Notes under the pieces: model-generated
The model's database searches: none
Told to the model about the DNA's origin: nothing
The model's input: only the letters and a program-made list of their open reading frames with translations
Program-made: the position numbers and the translations under genes
Origin: Armigeres subalbatus
Lineage: Eukaryota; Arthropoda; Insecta; Diptera; Culicidae
Assembly: GCF_024139115.2 (NCBI RefSeq)
Contig: NC_085141.1
Span: 28,721,242 to 28,785,241 of the forward strand
Length of the DNA: 64,000 bases
Direction: 5' to 3'
In this document: in pieces, positions 11,071 to 22,234 of the stretch
How the letters are laid out: each line of letters starts with the position of its first letter
Position numbering within the stretch: position 1 is the first letter of the stretch

Positions 11071-11189
11071 TAGTTGTGGAACAAATCCATAATAGTTTGA
11101 CTTCTCGAATTGTTTCTTTGAGGTTGTTCAACACCGAGACTGTTTTGTCACTTTTAATGCAGTCGGGTTTGCTAATGTATCTCCATTAA

Positions 11190-11400
11190 CAATTCCATTT
11201 AATTCCAGTACTTGGTTGTATCTTCGACAGATACGTATTTCGACCTCAACAGTAAGGCCGTCTTCAGTGTCTCGTACGTGAATCGACATGAAGAACTATT
11301 TATACTAAGCGTAGGTACATCAACTTATTCTACTACAGTGCTTACCCGCTACTCGCTTACTTCTAGCGAGTAGAAGTAAGCACTGTAGTAGAATAAGGTA
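11190..11400. repeat. Repeat fragment with a 22-bp-arm hairpin
   Basis: Arms 11324-11345 and 11376-11397 are perfect reverse complements (cttattctactacagtgc... / ...gcactgtagtagaataag). A smaller inverted repeat (actcgct/agcgagt) lies in the 30-nt loop. The upstream sequence (tacgtatttcgacctcaac, then ggccgtcttcagtgtctcg) reads like a dispersed mosquito repeat, but no second copy is present here. Confidence 0.6.
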
Positions 11401-12200
11401 ATAAGTCTGGGCGCGTGTCTTACGGCAGGAGCTGGTGTCCTCCGACCAGCTCAAGGAACAGTACTTTCTGTATTTGCTTCCGCTCCTCCTAGGTGCTAGA
11501 GTTTACTGCTTTGTGTGCTTCTGATTGTTGTCTGGAGTGGTTGCCACTGGGTCGCAGCTTTCGTTGTCGAACCGCTCCAGTAGTGCCTGAATATAATGCT
11601 ATTGATCCTAAACTGTATGCTGCTGACGCTTCACCCGGAATTTAACGGCTTTGTTGGTCAATTTTAAGTTCAAAGTTTGTTATCCCATTGTGATCGCTCA
11701 TCCAGTGGAATTCTTGAGTGCGTTCGATTCCATTGCAAAAGCCAACACGTGGAGATGGTTTCGAGTTCGGTGGAATACCGCTCGGCTTTCGGTTGACCCG
11801 AATGCTAGTCCATCGGAACATCGATCGATCGTAACATCGAGCAAATTGGGCCACGACAACCATCGAAGAAGGCCAACGGTGTGAAAGCCACGTGCGCCAA
11901 ACCGGTCGACCAGCGTTCTGTTCTGTCGCTTCACCACCAGCATCGCCGCCTCCGACAAATTAGACTGAATCATCTGGCTCTATAAATCAAACAGCAAGCG
12001 AGCCGGCTGCGTCCATTACACGAACAATGTCCCCTAATCCGTTGCGAACGTTCATCGACGTCGTTTTGGTTGATATTAAAAAAAAAACCTGTGAATGCAA
12101 AGCCGAACGACACCGGCAATATAGTAGAACTCGAGGGAATCCGCCTAGCAAGAAATAGCGAAGTGCCAACGGCGAAGATGGGCAGGATGTGGACTTTCTT
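11401..12200. other. Unassigned DNA upstream of the LOA-like LINE
   Basis: Moderately GC-rich, with several short open frames on both strands (11642-11973) but no recognised motif, consistent codon pattern or splice architecture. It could be a decayed ORF1 of the LINE that starts about 12205. Confidence 0.4.
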
Positions 12201-12290
12201 ACATAAATGGTTCTCACGTCGTACGACCTCACATTCAACAACACCGGAACGATCACGAACGCCACGAAACATAACGCACTCTGAACCTTT

Positions 12291-12555
12291 CTTCTTCTTC
12301 TTATTGGCATTACATCCCCACACTGGGACAGAGCCGCCTCGCAGCTTAGTGTTCATTCAGCACTTCCACAGTTATTAGCTACGAGGTTTCTAAGCCAAAT
12401 TACCATTTTTGCATTCGTATATCATGAGGCTAACACGAAGATACTTTATGCCCAGGAGAGTCGAGACAATTTCCAATCCGAAAATTGTCTAGACCGGCAC
12501 TGGGAATCGAACCCAGCCACCCTCAGCATGGTCTTGCTTGTAGCCGCGCGGAGGG
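12291..12555 (-). mobile_element. tRNA-derived SINE (Feilai-like), 5'-truncated
   Basis: On the minus strand a Pol III B box lies at GGTTCGATTCCC (about 12505), followed by a tRNA-unrelated body and an (aag)n tail at 12288-12300. The A box seen in the second copy (59678-59978) is missing, so the 5' end is truncated at about 12555. The flanks (12220-12290 and 12556-12626) are a 71-bp direct duplication of LINE endonuclease sequence with about three mismatches. Confidence 0.85.
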
Positions 12556-13811
12556 CGTACAACCTCATATTCAACAACACCGGAACGATCACGAACGCCA
12601 CGAAACATAACGCACTCCGAACCTTTACTAGCAGCCAAAACCTCGATATCGTGCGTCTGCAGCAAGTCGAGAACGAGCAGCTTTCCTTACCTGGCTATGC
12701 CGTCTTCGCGAATGTGGGCCACACGAGGAGTGGCACAGGTGTTGCGGTGAAGGACACAACAATCTGCAACGTTTACGCTTCCCCCGGCACTGCACTGCAA
12801 CGTCATCGTCGCTGGCGATTTCAATTGTGTGCTGCTTGCGTACGATTCATCTAGCCTGAACACTAGTCCGGCCTCAAAACGGCTGCTCAAAAGCGTAATG
12901 TTCGCGTAATGTCGGCTTTACATATGTCAGTAGAAACGCGATCTCGATTTACCTAAGCCGAAAAATTGCAGTTGAACTTTCTTCTGAATGAGGAACTTAC
13001 TGGCAATCAACCCCACGCTTTCGTGGAGGGTATTTTAACGCTGGTGAAGAAGAAGAGAATTGCATTGCCCGAGCGTTTCGGCTCATATTACAGACAGCTC
13101 TCTCGCATCCTGAAAATAAAAGCAGGATATGAAACGCATTATGCAGACCCACCGCGCCCTAAGCAACGGCTTAGTGAAACAGCTTCCAGGCCACTGTCGC
13201 TCTGAAAGGTCGGATCGCCTGTCTCCGTTACCACCGTCGCGCCGGAAAGCGCATCAGCTTCGATTTGAAGAATGCCTTTGATCGGGTGCGGCACTCGTTC
13301 CTTTTCAAAACCATGTGGTCGGTCGGGTTCAACGAGAAACTCACCTCTCTTCTCTCGAACATAGCCAGTCGGATGTGCAGTCGGTCTACATTCCGATTGC
13401 TAACTACATAATGGGCTCGCTCGGTGCGGCAAGTGAACCCATAGTCAACGCACCTCTTCGTGCTTTATCTCCATCCTCCGGTGTGTAGACTCGAGCAAGT
13501 ATCTGGGGATATCTGCCCGTTGCCTACGCCGACGATATCAGTATAGTAACGCCATCTTTACAAATAAAACCGATTATTGAAATGTTTCGCCGCTTTGGGC
13601 TGCTGCCGGCACAAGATTGAATTTACGATAAACAGTTGTAGTGAACGTTGGCATTTTCGAAGGTAACAAAACTGGTGCCCAGTGGCTAAAAACTGCCAAC
13701 GTAGTCAAACTTGTGGGTGTTACCTTCGCCAACTCGATTAGGCTGATGACCACACTCAACTGGGATGACCGTTTCACAGTAAATGATGCTGCAGTCCTTC
13801 CTGATCCTGAA

Positions 13812-14010
13812 AAAAGATATTTTAGTTACCAGATAAAGATTGTCGCTTCGGTTCCCTTTGTTCTGCTGTCCGAAACATGTGTGGTATCTAACTGTCAAAT
13901 CGTATGTATTTTTCTTTCATTGACATTTAGCTCCCCTATCCTCGCCAGCAAAAGATGTTCCGGACAGCAACGACAGCGACAATCTTTATCTAGTAACTAA
14001 AATATCTTTT
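13812..14010. mobile_element. hAT-type MITE, copy 1
   Basis: Terminal inverted repeats start aaaagatattttagttacc and end in the reverse complement at about 14010. The interior matches the element at 38866-39057 in opposite orientation (shared agataaagattgtcgc and gttccggacagcaacgac-type stretches). The flanking octamers are not clearly identical here. It interrupts LOA-like RT sequence. Non-coding. Confidence 0.85.
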
Positions 14011-14637
14011 ATGCTGACTCTTCATCAGAGGGTGATTATGGGAAGCATGTTTGCGGTCGTTTGTACTGCTGTCTGTTTGGCGTTCACACGACGAAAATAA
14101 CAGCAACGATGGAAACCTTCGTATGGAAAGGGATGCAAGCGCGCGTTCCCATTATGCAGATGGTACGGAAGAAGAAGCAAGGCGGCTCAAATATGCACGT
14201 TCTGACATTTAAAAGTTGCAGTCTGGCTACCAACAGACACTTAAAAAAGATCGATTTTGTTTAGCAAACCGAGCTACCGAAAGTTATAGAAAGTGCTTAC
14301 CTGATCCCAGTGATACCAACTTTACCTGCTAATGAATGGGAAAATAGAACATCGAAAGCTTCTGCATATGCAGGTGGCGGATGGGAACTTCCAAGACTGT
14401 AATAAACAGACGCCTGAAAAGCTCCAAAAGTTTTGTAGCTGCACTCGGGCGGCCTGGCTTGGACGTGTAACGGTTAACTGGAATCCCAACTATGTAGATT
14501 CAGATTAATTTTGAAAACCTTTCAATTTCCGTGTAAATACATGTATATAAATTGACTGTATGAAACTGCATTCAAACAAAAAAAAAACAGGTTGATATGT
14601 AATGCAAGCCGTAGTACTTGTAACATCTCCTCCATAA

Positions 14638-14702
14638 GCTGCCGCTAACCGCAAGTCGAGCACATCTGTATATGGAGACCCTCGACTTGCGGTTAGCGGC
14701 AG
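14638..14702. repeat. 22-bp-arm hairpin
   Basis: ctgccgctaaccgcaagtcg at 14638 is repeated inverted at 14681-14702 with about 21 nt between the arms. No second copy in the window; probably a fossil of a palindromic element. Confidence 0.75.
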
Positions 14703-14849
14703 TAAGCCTCTTGCTATATTTAAATCTTTTTGGCAACACTGTTGTGCCGAGTAAACAAACCAAGTATACGCGGTCCAACTTGTTTCGAATATTCTATCGT
14801 TATCTCCGAAGTGTAATTCGCGAAACGGCAATCTGAAGTCGCAGAAAAT

Positions 14850-16460
14850 CCCCCCGCATCCGGCCGAACAAAATGCGGCCACCGAATCACGTCACCTGAC
14901 CTTAAGGAGCCTACGCAAATCTACCAAATACAGCCCACCATTGCGACAAGGAAACAATATTATCGCATCATCCACGGAGCAAGCCCAACAACTGGCCATG
15001 AGTTTCGCACAGGCTCATCGCAACCAAATGGAATATGATCCAGATACTGTCGCTGCAGTGCACGAGTCGATCATACACATTGACCAAACTCATGGTGATG
15101 ATGGTCATGTGGTTGATTCATCCCAAGGAAGTCGCACAAATCATTCGAAGACTCAAGTCCAAAAAGTCTCCCGGTCAGGGTAATATTAGAAACTGCTTTC
15201 TGAAGAATTTACCTAGGAAGGCCCATATTGTTCTATCGAAAATCTTTTCCGCTTGTCTTCGGTTAGGCTATTTCCCGTCGAAATGGAAACACGCAGTAGT
15301 TGTTGCAATCCCGAAACCCAACAAAGACCCTACAATCTCCTCAAATTATAGACTTGGAGCGGATAATCCTGAAACGCATTGAGCAACACCTGGAGAACTA
15401 TCGGATTATTCCTAATGAGCAGTTCGGCTTTAAAAGAGGACATTCAACTAACCACTAGTCTATAATAACTAGTCCGGCTTGTAAAAACAATACGAACGAA
15501 TTTTGCACGAGGAAAATCTTCAGGCATGGTGCTTCTTGATGTGGAGAAAGCCTACGACTCTGTATGGCAAGCAGCAGTGGCGTAGCCAGAAAATTGGTCT
15601 GGGAGGGGGTTTTCTGAACATTTTTTTTTTGAAAAAAAATATCTTCTAAAAATTTTGTCTCTGGGGCGGGGGAGGTTGGGGGGTTTATGCCCAAGAAGCA
15701 ATATTACATAAGATGCTCCTAGTTATTCGATCCTTCCTGTCGAACCGCTCCTGTTGTGTCTCGGTAAATGGACACACATCTGATCGACACGAAGTTGTAT
15801 TCGGTGTCCCACAAGGAGCTGTCCTAAGTCCTACGCTCTACAATATCTTCACCGCTGATCTTGTGATGATTGACGATGTCAAATATTTTCTTTTTGCTGA
15901 CGATACCGGTTTCATCGCGTCGGATTCCGACCCATCCATTGTAGTAACGAAACTACAAGAAGCTCAAAATGCCATCGAAAGCTACCAGAAAAAGTGGAAG
16001 ATAAAAACGAATGCCGGCAAATCGCAGGCTATTTTCTTCACTCGCAAGCGAAGCCCGCAAAAACTTGCGCAAAGTGAAATATCCGTCTCCCAGTTCCATG
16101 GTCGGATGAGGTTCGATACCTAGGACTATCAATGGACCAGAAGCTATCCGCTCATAAACCAACGTTCACATTTGGACGTCAACTCCAAGATCCTGCTGTA
16201 TAAGACTGTCTTCAAGCCATCTCTAACCTACGGCTTTGCAACATGGTATAGTTGCGCCGCTAGCCAAAGGAATAAAATTCAAGTGAAGCAGAACCGGATA
16301 TTGAAGATGATCCTGAATTTGGATGCATTCCATCCCACCAATGACGTCCATAGAATCAAGAAGCTGGAACGAATCTACGATTGGATCCAGCGTATACTTC
16401 CGAAATTTTGGATGGGATGTGCTACTTCCGCAAACCCGTTGCTACGGCGTCTGACATAGT
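14850..16460 (+). mobile_element. Jockey-clade LINE reverse transcriptase, degenerate
   Basis: Consecutive RT blocks read on the plus strand: RRLKSKKSPGQGNI (15140), FPSKWKHAVVVAIPKPNKDP (15270), EQFGFKRGHST (15420), MVLLDVEKAYDSVWQ (15527), VFGVPQGAVLSPTLYN (15795), FLFADDTGF (15890), then a LTYGFATWYSCA block (16215). These match Jockey-clade elements such as Juan-type elements of Aedes. Several frameshifts, and a 116-bp insertion after the first palm block, make it non-functional. The endonuclease is absent, so the copy is 5'-truncated. Confidence 0.8.
15576..15691. mobile_element. Short (116-bp) non-autonomous insertion in the Jockey RT
   Basis: caagcagc (15568-15575) and caagaagc (15692-15699) bracket a 116-bp insert beginning agtggcgtagccag, and RT homology resumes straight after. 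The 8-bp near-duplicate suggests a hAT-type MITE. The insert is G-rich at one end and T/A-rich inside and carries no ORF. Confidence 0.7.
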
Positions 16461-16955
16461 CTGTGATATTAGGGTATAGAATATTATAATTTAAAATTTT
16501 CCTTTAGCTTTATGCTATTTCAAAGTTTTTTTTTAAACTTTCTCCTTAAATCGCCAAAACTGTAGATTGAACCAGACCAGTAACTTTCAATATTATTTGA
16601 ACTATATAGCCAACATCCACAAGATGACATGAAAAAGGTGAGTCCGATGAAGTGCGTTAAATCTCAAACAACGCAATTCTACAATCACAGCTCCGTCAAA
16701 ACCGCAATTTGCCAGCGTGAATTTCAAATCATTGCATCAGATTGTGATTTATAACCTTATCGCCTTGCCTGCGAGCATATGTTAGTGGCCCACATTTTGT
16801 GCTTATCAGTTTTGCTAATGGTGCACAACAGACAAACCTCCGGCGTTCTATGTCCTGTGTCGTAGATCGAAACTATACTTTTTACAAAAAACAAGCAAGC
16901 CTCCCCATAAACAAACTGATAACTTTTGTCTTCCTTTCTTTTGCCCCTCCCACAG
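16461..16955. other. Intron or upstream DNA before the first clear ZFYVE1 exon
   Basis: A/T-rich, no repeat or gene recognised. It ends in a good polypyrimidine tract and acceptor (cccctcccacag) at 16955. Confidence 0.6.
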
Positions 16956-19900
16956 ATTACATCAGAACGAAACACCTCGGGAAGTCTATCGCCCCATCAA
17001 CCGGATGTTCTGGCCGAACTGGCACCGTTTCATTCGCTGAACCTGGACGCCGACGACAGCGGAGATCTGTCCTTGACCTTGAATTCTGGCGATTTCAACA
17101 ATGGGTTGAAACTGAACGGCGCGGTTAAAGCCAAAAGCTTCCTCCTGATGGACGAGAAGGAAAACATCCAACTGAAATCGGCGGACCATTTTTGCAAAAA
17201 GCTTGACGCGTCGCCCGAGAGCAAGTTGAAGGTGGTGTCCATCTTTGGAAATACGGGCGACGGGAAGAGTCACACCATGAATCATGCATTTTTCGGAGGG
17301 GTGGAGGTTTTTAAAACATCGTCGGAGCAGACCTCGTGCACGATGGGCATTTGGGCGTCGTTCCATCGGCAGTACAACGTCCTTTGTTTGGATACCGAAG
17401 GGTTGCTAGGGGAAACGATCAACGAAAACCGGCAAATGCGAATGTTGCTCAAAGTGCTGGCCATTTCCGACATCGTAATTTACCGGACCGGCGTACAGAC
17501 ATGTACAAATTTTTGGGGACGGCTTCAAAGGCATTTACAAAATACTTCTCCGGTGCGTTACAATCCCTTAATTTAGAGCTCACACCGCAATCGCTTGGGC
17601 CAGCGGTGATTATTTTCCAAGAGACACAAAATACGGAAATTCTTAAGGAAAATGCGGAAGGTAAAACCGAGGAGGACATTTTGAGGGAAAGCTTCGCCAA
17701 ACAGAAGCTGGATCTGCTGGCATTTAGTTCACTGCGCTATGTGGGCATTCAGACTAACCATCCCCCCACAAACTACGAACCATTGAAAATGGCTCTGGAG
17801 AAGGAGCTGAAAAACACAACAGTCAGGTCTCCACGGCAACCGAAAGTGGTCTTCGAGGCTCTACTGGCCTTGAACAAAAAGTTTAACGGCGAGCTGTCCT
17901 CCCTATCGAACAACACTTTCCCTGAGCAGTATTTTACTTGTACTAATTTCTGCAAGTCCTGTAAGGCACCGCACCTTACAGCTTTCGATGGGCCACCTGG
18001 ACACTAAGGAGGATCACCATTTCTCCGGCCCGTGCACATATCAGCATCAGTACGAGAACAAAGTTTACCTGTGCAACAAGTGCCATGTCAACGGACGGCA
18101 AGTGGTCGTCAACATAAAAACGCAAACGAGCAACGATTCCTCCTGGCTGGGATTGGCCAAGTACGCCTGGAGTGGGTCGGTCATCGAGTGCCCCCACTGT
18201 GGAGAAATTTATCGCTCTCGGCAGCACTGGTACGGCAACAAACCCCCGGAGCAGACGTCTGTGAGGTAAGAGTTTAAACAAGAATACGTGAGGGATTTTC
18301 AAATTTGGGACTCGTTTATTATTCAACGACTATTTTGCACCCAATGCAATTTTAATGGCGACGGCGACTGCTGCTACGGCGTCGACGGGACGTAGAACGG
18401 CGCCTGGGGGAGGAACGGGCACGGCTCCGCGAGCGAGAACGGCTTCGACCTCCACGACGACGGCGACGGCCCATAGCGTCTAGTGGCTGATCCTGGTCAT
18501 TACGTTGGCCATCATGGGGTGGTCGTTGCTAAGGTAGAAAGAAACAATGTGTTAACAATATTACAATTGCTAACGGTTTTCTCGTTCGTCGGGATAAAAC
18601 AAAACTTACCTCTGGCTTCATTTTTGGAAAAGGTGGTTAAAATTTTTAAGTTCGCTAGCTTTGAATTTGGAATTTGGTTTGGTTTGGTTTTTAATGTACT
18701 GTGCTCCAAGAAGGTTCAAATGAGAATGATTGAAAATTTTGGTTTGTTCGGTCAAGTCAAAATTTCGTAGCCTACTACTGTTCATTTTTAATGTTCAAAA
18801 AGCACTGCTTTTAATGAACGCTTCGCTTCGATTCGAAGCGTATCTGGCACTGAGTATCATAAAGGCGTAATTAAAATTTATTTTTAAGGAGACTACAAAT
18901 ATCGATACCGCCTAGTTTTTACCGAAAAAAACATCCTGTTTATTCGTTTTGTAATGGAATCATTCAAGATTTGGCATGCAGATTTTTAAACTATCATGCG
19001 ATTTGGTGGATACATAACAAGCAGTTATAGGAATTGAATTAAAAGTTAAAAAAAATCTCTCACTTATTAACTTTTTAGACACTTTCCTATATTAGTACCT
19101 TTAGCTTACTACCTTTAGCTTAATTGAAACTTCCATCTGTCTGAAGGTAATTTTCCCACCAAAAATTTATATTTTTTCAACTCTTCACTATTTTTAAAAA
19201 TTGGAAACAAAAAAATCCAAAAAGTTGTGCAATTTGGTTCTGTTTGATATTTGGAAATATTGAAATATCGCTTTCCTGACCATTTCAATTGGGGTCTCGC
19301 CGACATTTCTTATCAACACGAACGCACGGTTCATGGTGGCAAACAATCCCATTTGATTTTTCCGTGACAACTGCTCGTGGTTGCAAACAAATTGAGTAAA
19401 AGTGTGAGTAAAATGTGCGTGTGTGTACACGCTTCCCAGAAAGCCTAATGGGATATTTTTGATATACATTTTATAATGCACGAGAAAGGCCATCATCACC
19501 TAGCGGGTGGATTAATCTGGCTTTTTTCTATCCCATTTCAGAACCGAAATAGTCCATGTATGGAATGACGGTGGTTTGGTTATTCGTGGTCCTACTCATT
19601 CAGCTCAGCTAGTGTTGGACGGAGTCGCGTACCTAACTGATGCGGTCGCCAGCGTTGGTGCGCAACCGACAAAAACACTCAAATCCTGGGTAACGGACAA
19701 GATGAGGCCAGCCTATTGGCGACCGGACAGCGAGATTATTGTATGCGCTCTTAATGAACTTGAAAAGGTATTGGTTTAAAAGCATTTTCTTATATCTTAC
19801 AGCATTGCAAGGGATGTACGGTTAATTTTGAACGATTGGGTCTCAAAAAGCATCACTGCCGTAACTGCGGAGAAGGATTCTGCAGCAGTTGCTCTAAGCA

Positions 19901-20805
19901 CCGGATGCCCGTGGCCAGTCGCGGGTGGGACGACCCAGTTCGGGTATGCAATGGATGTCGCGATGAACTGCAGCGAGCACTGCGAGCCAACGGAGAACCT
20001 AACGGAACAGCTGGTAGGTCCATCGCTCACTTTCTCAAGGAACTTCCCTATATTGATTAACGTTGGTACATTCCTTTCCTTCCACTCCGTCTTTCTTCCA
20101 TCTGTTGCATCGACTCAAAATTACATGTTGACATCTCGGTCGACACCCCCTTAGTCGTTGATGAAGAAATTGAACAAGATCTGACGTCTTCTACAGGCAC
20201 CAATAACCCCGCCGATGGGGACGTTCTGGCGCGAAAGTACGGCGAAGTGGTCATCAACACCTTGAGCAACCTCGGTGCGGTTCTAGAGTATCCCAAAGGT
20301 AATCAAACTATAATTATTTCAGTTATCATACATTAATCGACCAATCTGTCTACTTCTGAGGAAATTTGTAGTAATTTAGGCAGTATTATACTTATTCTAA
20401 AGCCCAAAACTATCCCCAATTTCAGATCTCATCAAAGACGCCGCCCGGCCCTCGTACTGGGTTCCGGACGCGGAAGCTCCACGCTGCCACATCTGCCAGA
20501 TGGTGTTCGGAACGCCCGAGGAAATCAACTCGACAACGCCGTTAATCCGGGCCGGTTCCCCCGTCAATGGCCGACGCCAGTCGTCGCTCAGCCCGGCCGG
20601 GGACACCACCGTTGCCGTTTCGCCATCGCGATCACCGCCGTATAACAGTTCCGCCTATCATGCGATTGACCGGAAGCTCCATCACTGCCGAGCGTGCGGA
20701 GATGCCGTATGTGCAACGTGCTCGGAACATCGCCTGCCAGTTCCGAAGCGTGGCTGGACGAGTGATGTTCGGGTATGCGATACTTGTTTCGCTAGTGTGG
20801 ATTGA
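16956..20805 (+). CDS. ZFYVE1: Zinc finger FYVE domain-containing protein 1 (DFCP1) orthologue, two compensating frameshifts
   Basis: Exons read as 16956-18265, 19542-19740, 19803-20013, 20155-20298 and 20426-20805, all with GT-AG borders and matching phases (748 codons including stop, close to the roughly 780 of vertebrates). The first exon has the P-loop GNTGDGKSHT, the DTEGLLGET switch-like motif, and the AKYAWSG and CPHCGEIYRSRQ blocks. Two FYVE fingers follow: KHHCRNCGEGFC...RVCNGC and HHCRACGDAVC...RVCDTC. In vertebrates DFCP1 binds PI3P, marks omegasomes and lipid droplets, and hydrolyses ATP/GTP. The N-terminal B-box-like zinc fingers of the vertebrate protein are not seen. The frame shifts near 17490 and returns near 17965, so the assembled sequence would stop at 17574. 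Whether this is a pseudogene, an allele or an assembly error cannot be decided here. Confidence 0.88.
18352..18528 (-). CDS. Serine/arginine-rich terminal exon, antisense inside the ZFYVE1 intron
   Basis: On the minus strand a good acceptor (ctttctaccttag) ends at 18529. The frame is then open from the first exon base (QRPPHDGQRNDQDQP...) into an arginine/serine block (RSRSRSRSRARS..., ...RRRRSSSRRRH) and a stop at 18352, with AATAAA about 35 nt beyond. An in-frame ATG at 18474 would by itself give a 40-residue, highly basic, protamine-like peptide. It resembles an RS domain of a splicing factor, but the RNA-binding part is not in view. Upstream exons would have to lie further right, across or beyond ZFYVE1. 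Function unknown. Confidence 0.45.
   Translation of the reverse strand, partial: QRPPHDGQRNDQDQPLDAMGRRRRRGGRSRSRSRSRARSSPRRRSTSRRRRSSSRRRH
18530..19404. other. A/T-rich ZFYVE1 intron DNA
   Basis: Apart from the antisense SR exon to the left and the MITE terminus to the right, no gene, RNA or clear repeat is visible. Confidence 0.5.
19405..19506. repeat. MITE terminus related to the 2268/46968 family
   Basis: Ends with cgagaaaggccatcatcacc then gcgggtggattaat, the inverted form of the atttatccaccagtggtgat...gcctttctcg terminus at 46980-47020. The left boundary is unclear. Located in the ZFYVE1 intron. Confidence 0.5.
19741..19802 (+). other. ZFYVE1 intron of 62 bp
   Basis: Donor gtatgc at 19741 and acceptor ttacag at 19802 join ...PDSEII to HCKGC in phase 0 and restore the first zinc-ligand pair of FYVE1. 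A second GT at 19768 would give only a 35-bp intron and is less likely. The size is typical of insects. Confidence 0.75.
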
Positions 20806-21340
20806 ACGGAACCCCTGAAGGCAGTTTTTGAATGTGATTGAACGCGAATGATATAAAACTCTATTGTGATAGTTGATTTAATAATGTTTATCTTTTGTTT
20901 CTTATTGTTCTTGATTTCTTCGTGCGTCGATCCAAGCTCATTAGATAGCACAATTCTTGCGCAGACTGTTCACCTTGTTGAATTTTTTTAGGAGAGACTG
21001 GATAATTATTGTTTGTTTTTCTTATTTTTTTCTTGAAATGTTCTTCTAGACTTGTTAAAAGTGAAAAATCAACTTGGGTCTCCTATTGAATGAATGTCTT
21101 ACATATTACATCAAAAATAATATTTATGACCTAAAGCACAAACTCTAAAATGTAATATTTCTTAAATATTATGAAATTAAATAGTAAAACATAGTACCAT
21201 TGGTTAAAATATATACGTATATAACAACTGATAAAATAAATGTTTTTTTTTAATTATATTTAACCCAACTTCATTGAAAGATTACCCCTCTCATATTTGA
21301 AATGAAAACAAAAATAAATTTAAAAAAAACCAAAACAATA
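20806..21340. other. ZFYVE1 3' flank
   Basis: A/T-rich DNA following the stop codon. AATAAA-like hexamers occur near 21235 and 21312, but which one is used cannot be told. No other feature. Confidence 0.5.
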
Positions 21341-21399
21341 TACAGGGCGACAGACAGCAAGCTTGTAAAGATATGTTCGCCTCCAATTTTCAGCAGGTA

Positions 21400-21775
21400 C
21401 AACAGGGGTTAGATAAATCCTTGATAAATTCCGGGAGTACAACTTGCAGACGCATCATCTGTTTATTGATTTCAAGGCGGCGTACAATTCAGTGAAACGG
21501 AATGAATTATGGCAAATTATGCTTGAATATGGTTTTCCGGCGAAGCTGATACGGCTTATTACGGACTTTGTAACCAGCTTAAGTCCCGTAGCCTGCAAAC
21601 GAAGACAAAATTCGCGTTGTATACTACTCTGATTCTTCCGGTGGCTTTATACGGCCATGAGACATGGACGTTAAAGGAGGCTGATCGGAGAGCTTTCGGA
21701 GTGTTTGAGTGTAAGGTGCTGCGGACAATACTCGGCGGTAAACAGGAGAACGGTATCTGGCAGCCAGGCTTGGAA
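21400..21775 (+). pseudogene. RTE-like LINE fragment, 5' piece
   Basis: Reads KFREYNLQTHHLFIDFKAAYNSV then EYGFPAKLIRLI. After an internal deletion it skips to TLILPVALYGHETWTLKEADRRAFGVFE and VLRTILGGKQENGIW. The missing part includes the catalytic ADD box. The expected continuation is found about 1.95 kb downstream at 23725-23965, so the element is split by later insertions. Confidence 0.75.
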
Positions 21776-22234
21776 TTTACTCGCACAATGAGCTCAATGA
21801 GCAAAAAAAAGTTCATCAAAAATGAGCAACAAAACATCACGGGCATGATCAAAACATAGAAAAAAGATGCTCTTCGTTGTGGGAAAAATGAGGAGCGGCT
21901 CTCTTTGAGAGAAACCGTTTGTCTCAATGTGTCTCTTTGAGGAGCATCATTTTTGTTGTTCTTTCCAACTGAACGTACAGAGCACACTTCTGTCATACCA
22001 ACGCTACCAGCACAACAGCCTCGCACATTCGTACCTTTATGAGACCAGCATGAGAATAGGAACCGTGTATAGTATCCATGAACGGGTAGAAAAGAACACC
22101 ATTCTATGTTTACATTAATTATTTACTGCTTCTAAGCAACAGGCAGCTTTATGTAGCCAATTCTGCATTTATCTGGTTAGCAATTACAATTTGAAATGCA
22201 AAGAGATTATTGACGAAATTATCTTATACCTACT

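Larger units (their letters stand above)
12205..14400 (+). mobile_element. Degenerate LOA/I-group LINE with SINE and MITE insertions
   Basis: Plus-strand pieces appear in order: endonuclease start (NATKHNALRTF... LQQVENEQLSLPGY, 12556-12760), its VIVAGDFNCVLL block (about 12800), RT (GKRISFDLKNAFDRVRHS near 13250, a YADDISI-like box near 13530, VKLVGVTFANSIRLMTTLNW at 13707-13760) and a C-terminal region (QMVRKKKQGG near 14155). Every segment is separated by frameshifts. A SINE (12291-12555) and a 199-bp MITE (13812-14010) have inserted. Clade assignment (LOA/I/Outcast-like) is from motif memory and uncertain. Confidence 0.7.

Noticed and set aside
17954..17974. 21-nt micro-intron (gtaagg...ttacag) explaining the second ZFYVE1 frameshift
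   Set aside because: Far below the minimum intron size, and removing 21 nt would not change frame.
19768..19802. 35-bp intron in ZFYVE1
   Set aside because: Too short for an insect intron; the 62-bp alternative from 19741 restores FYVE ligand spacing.
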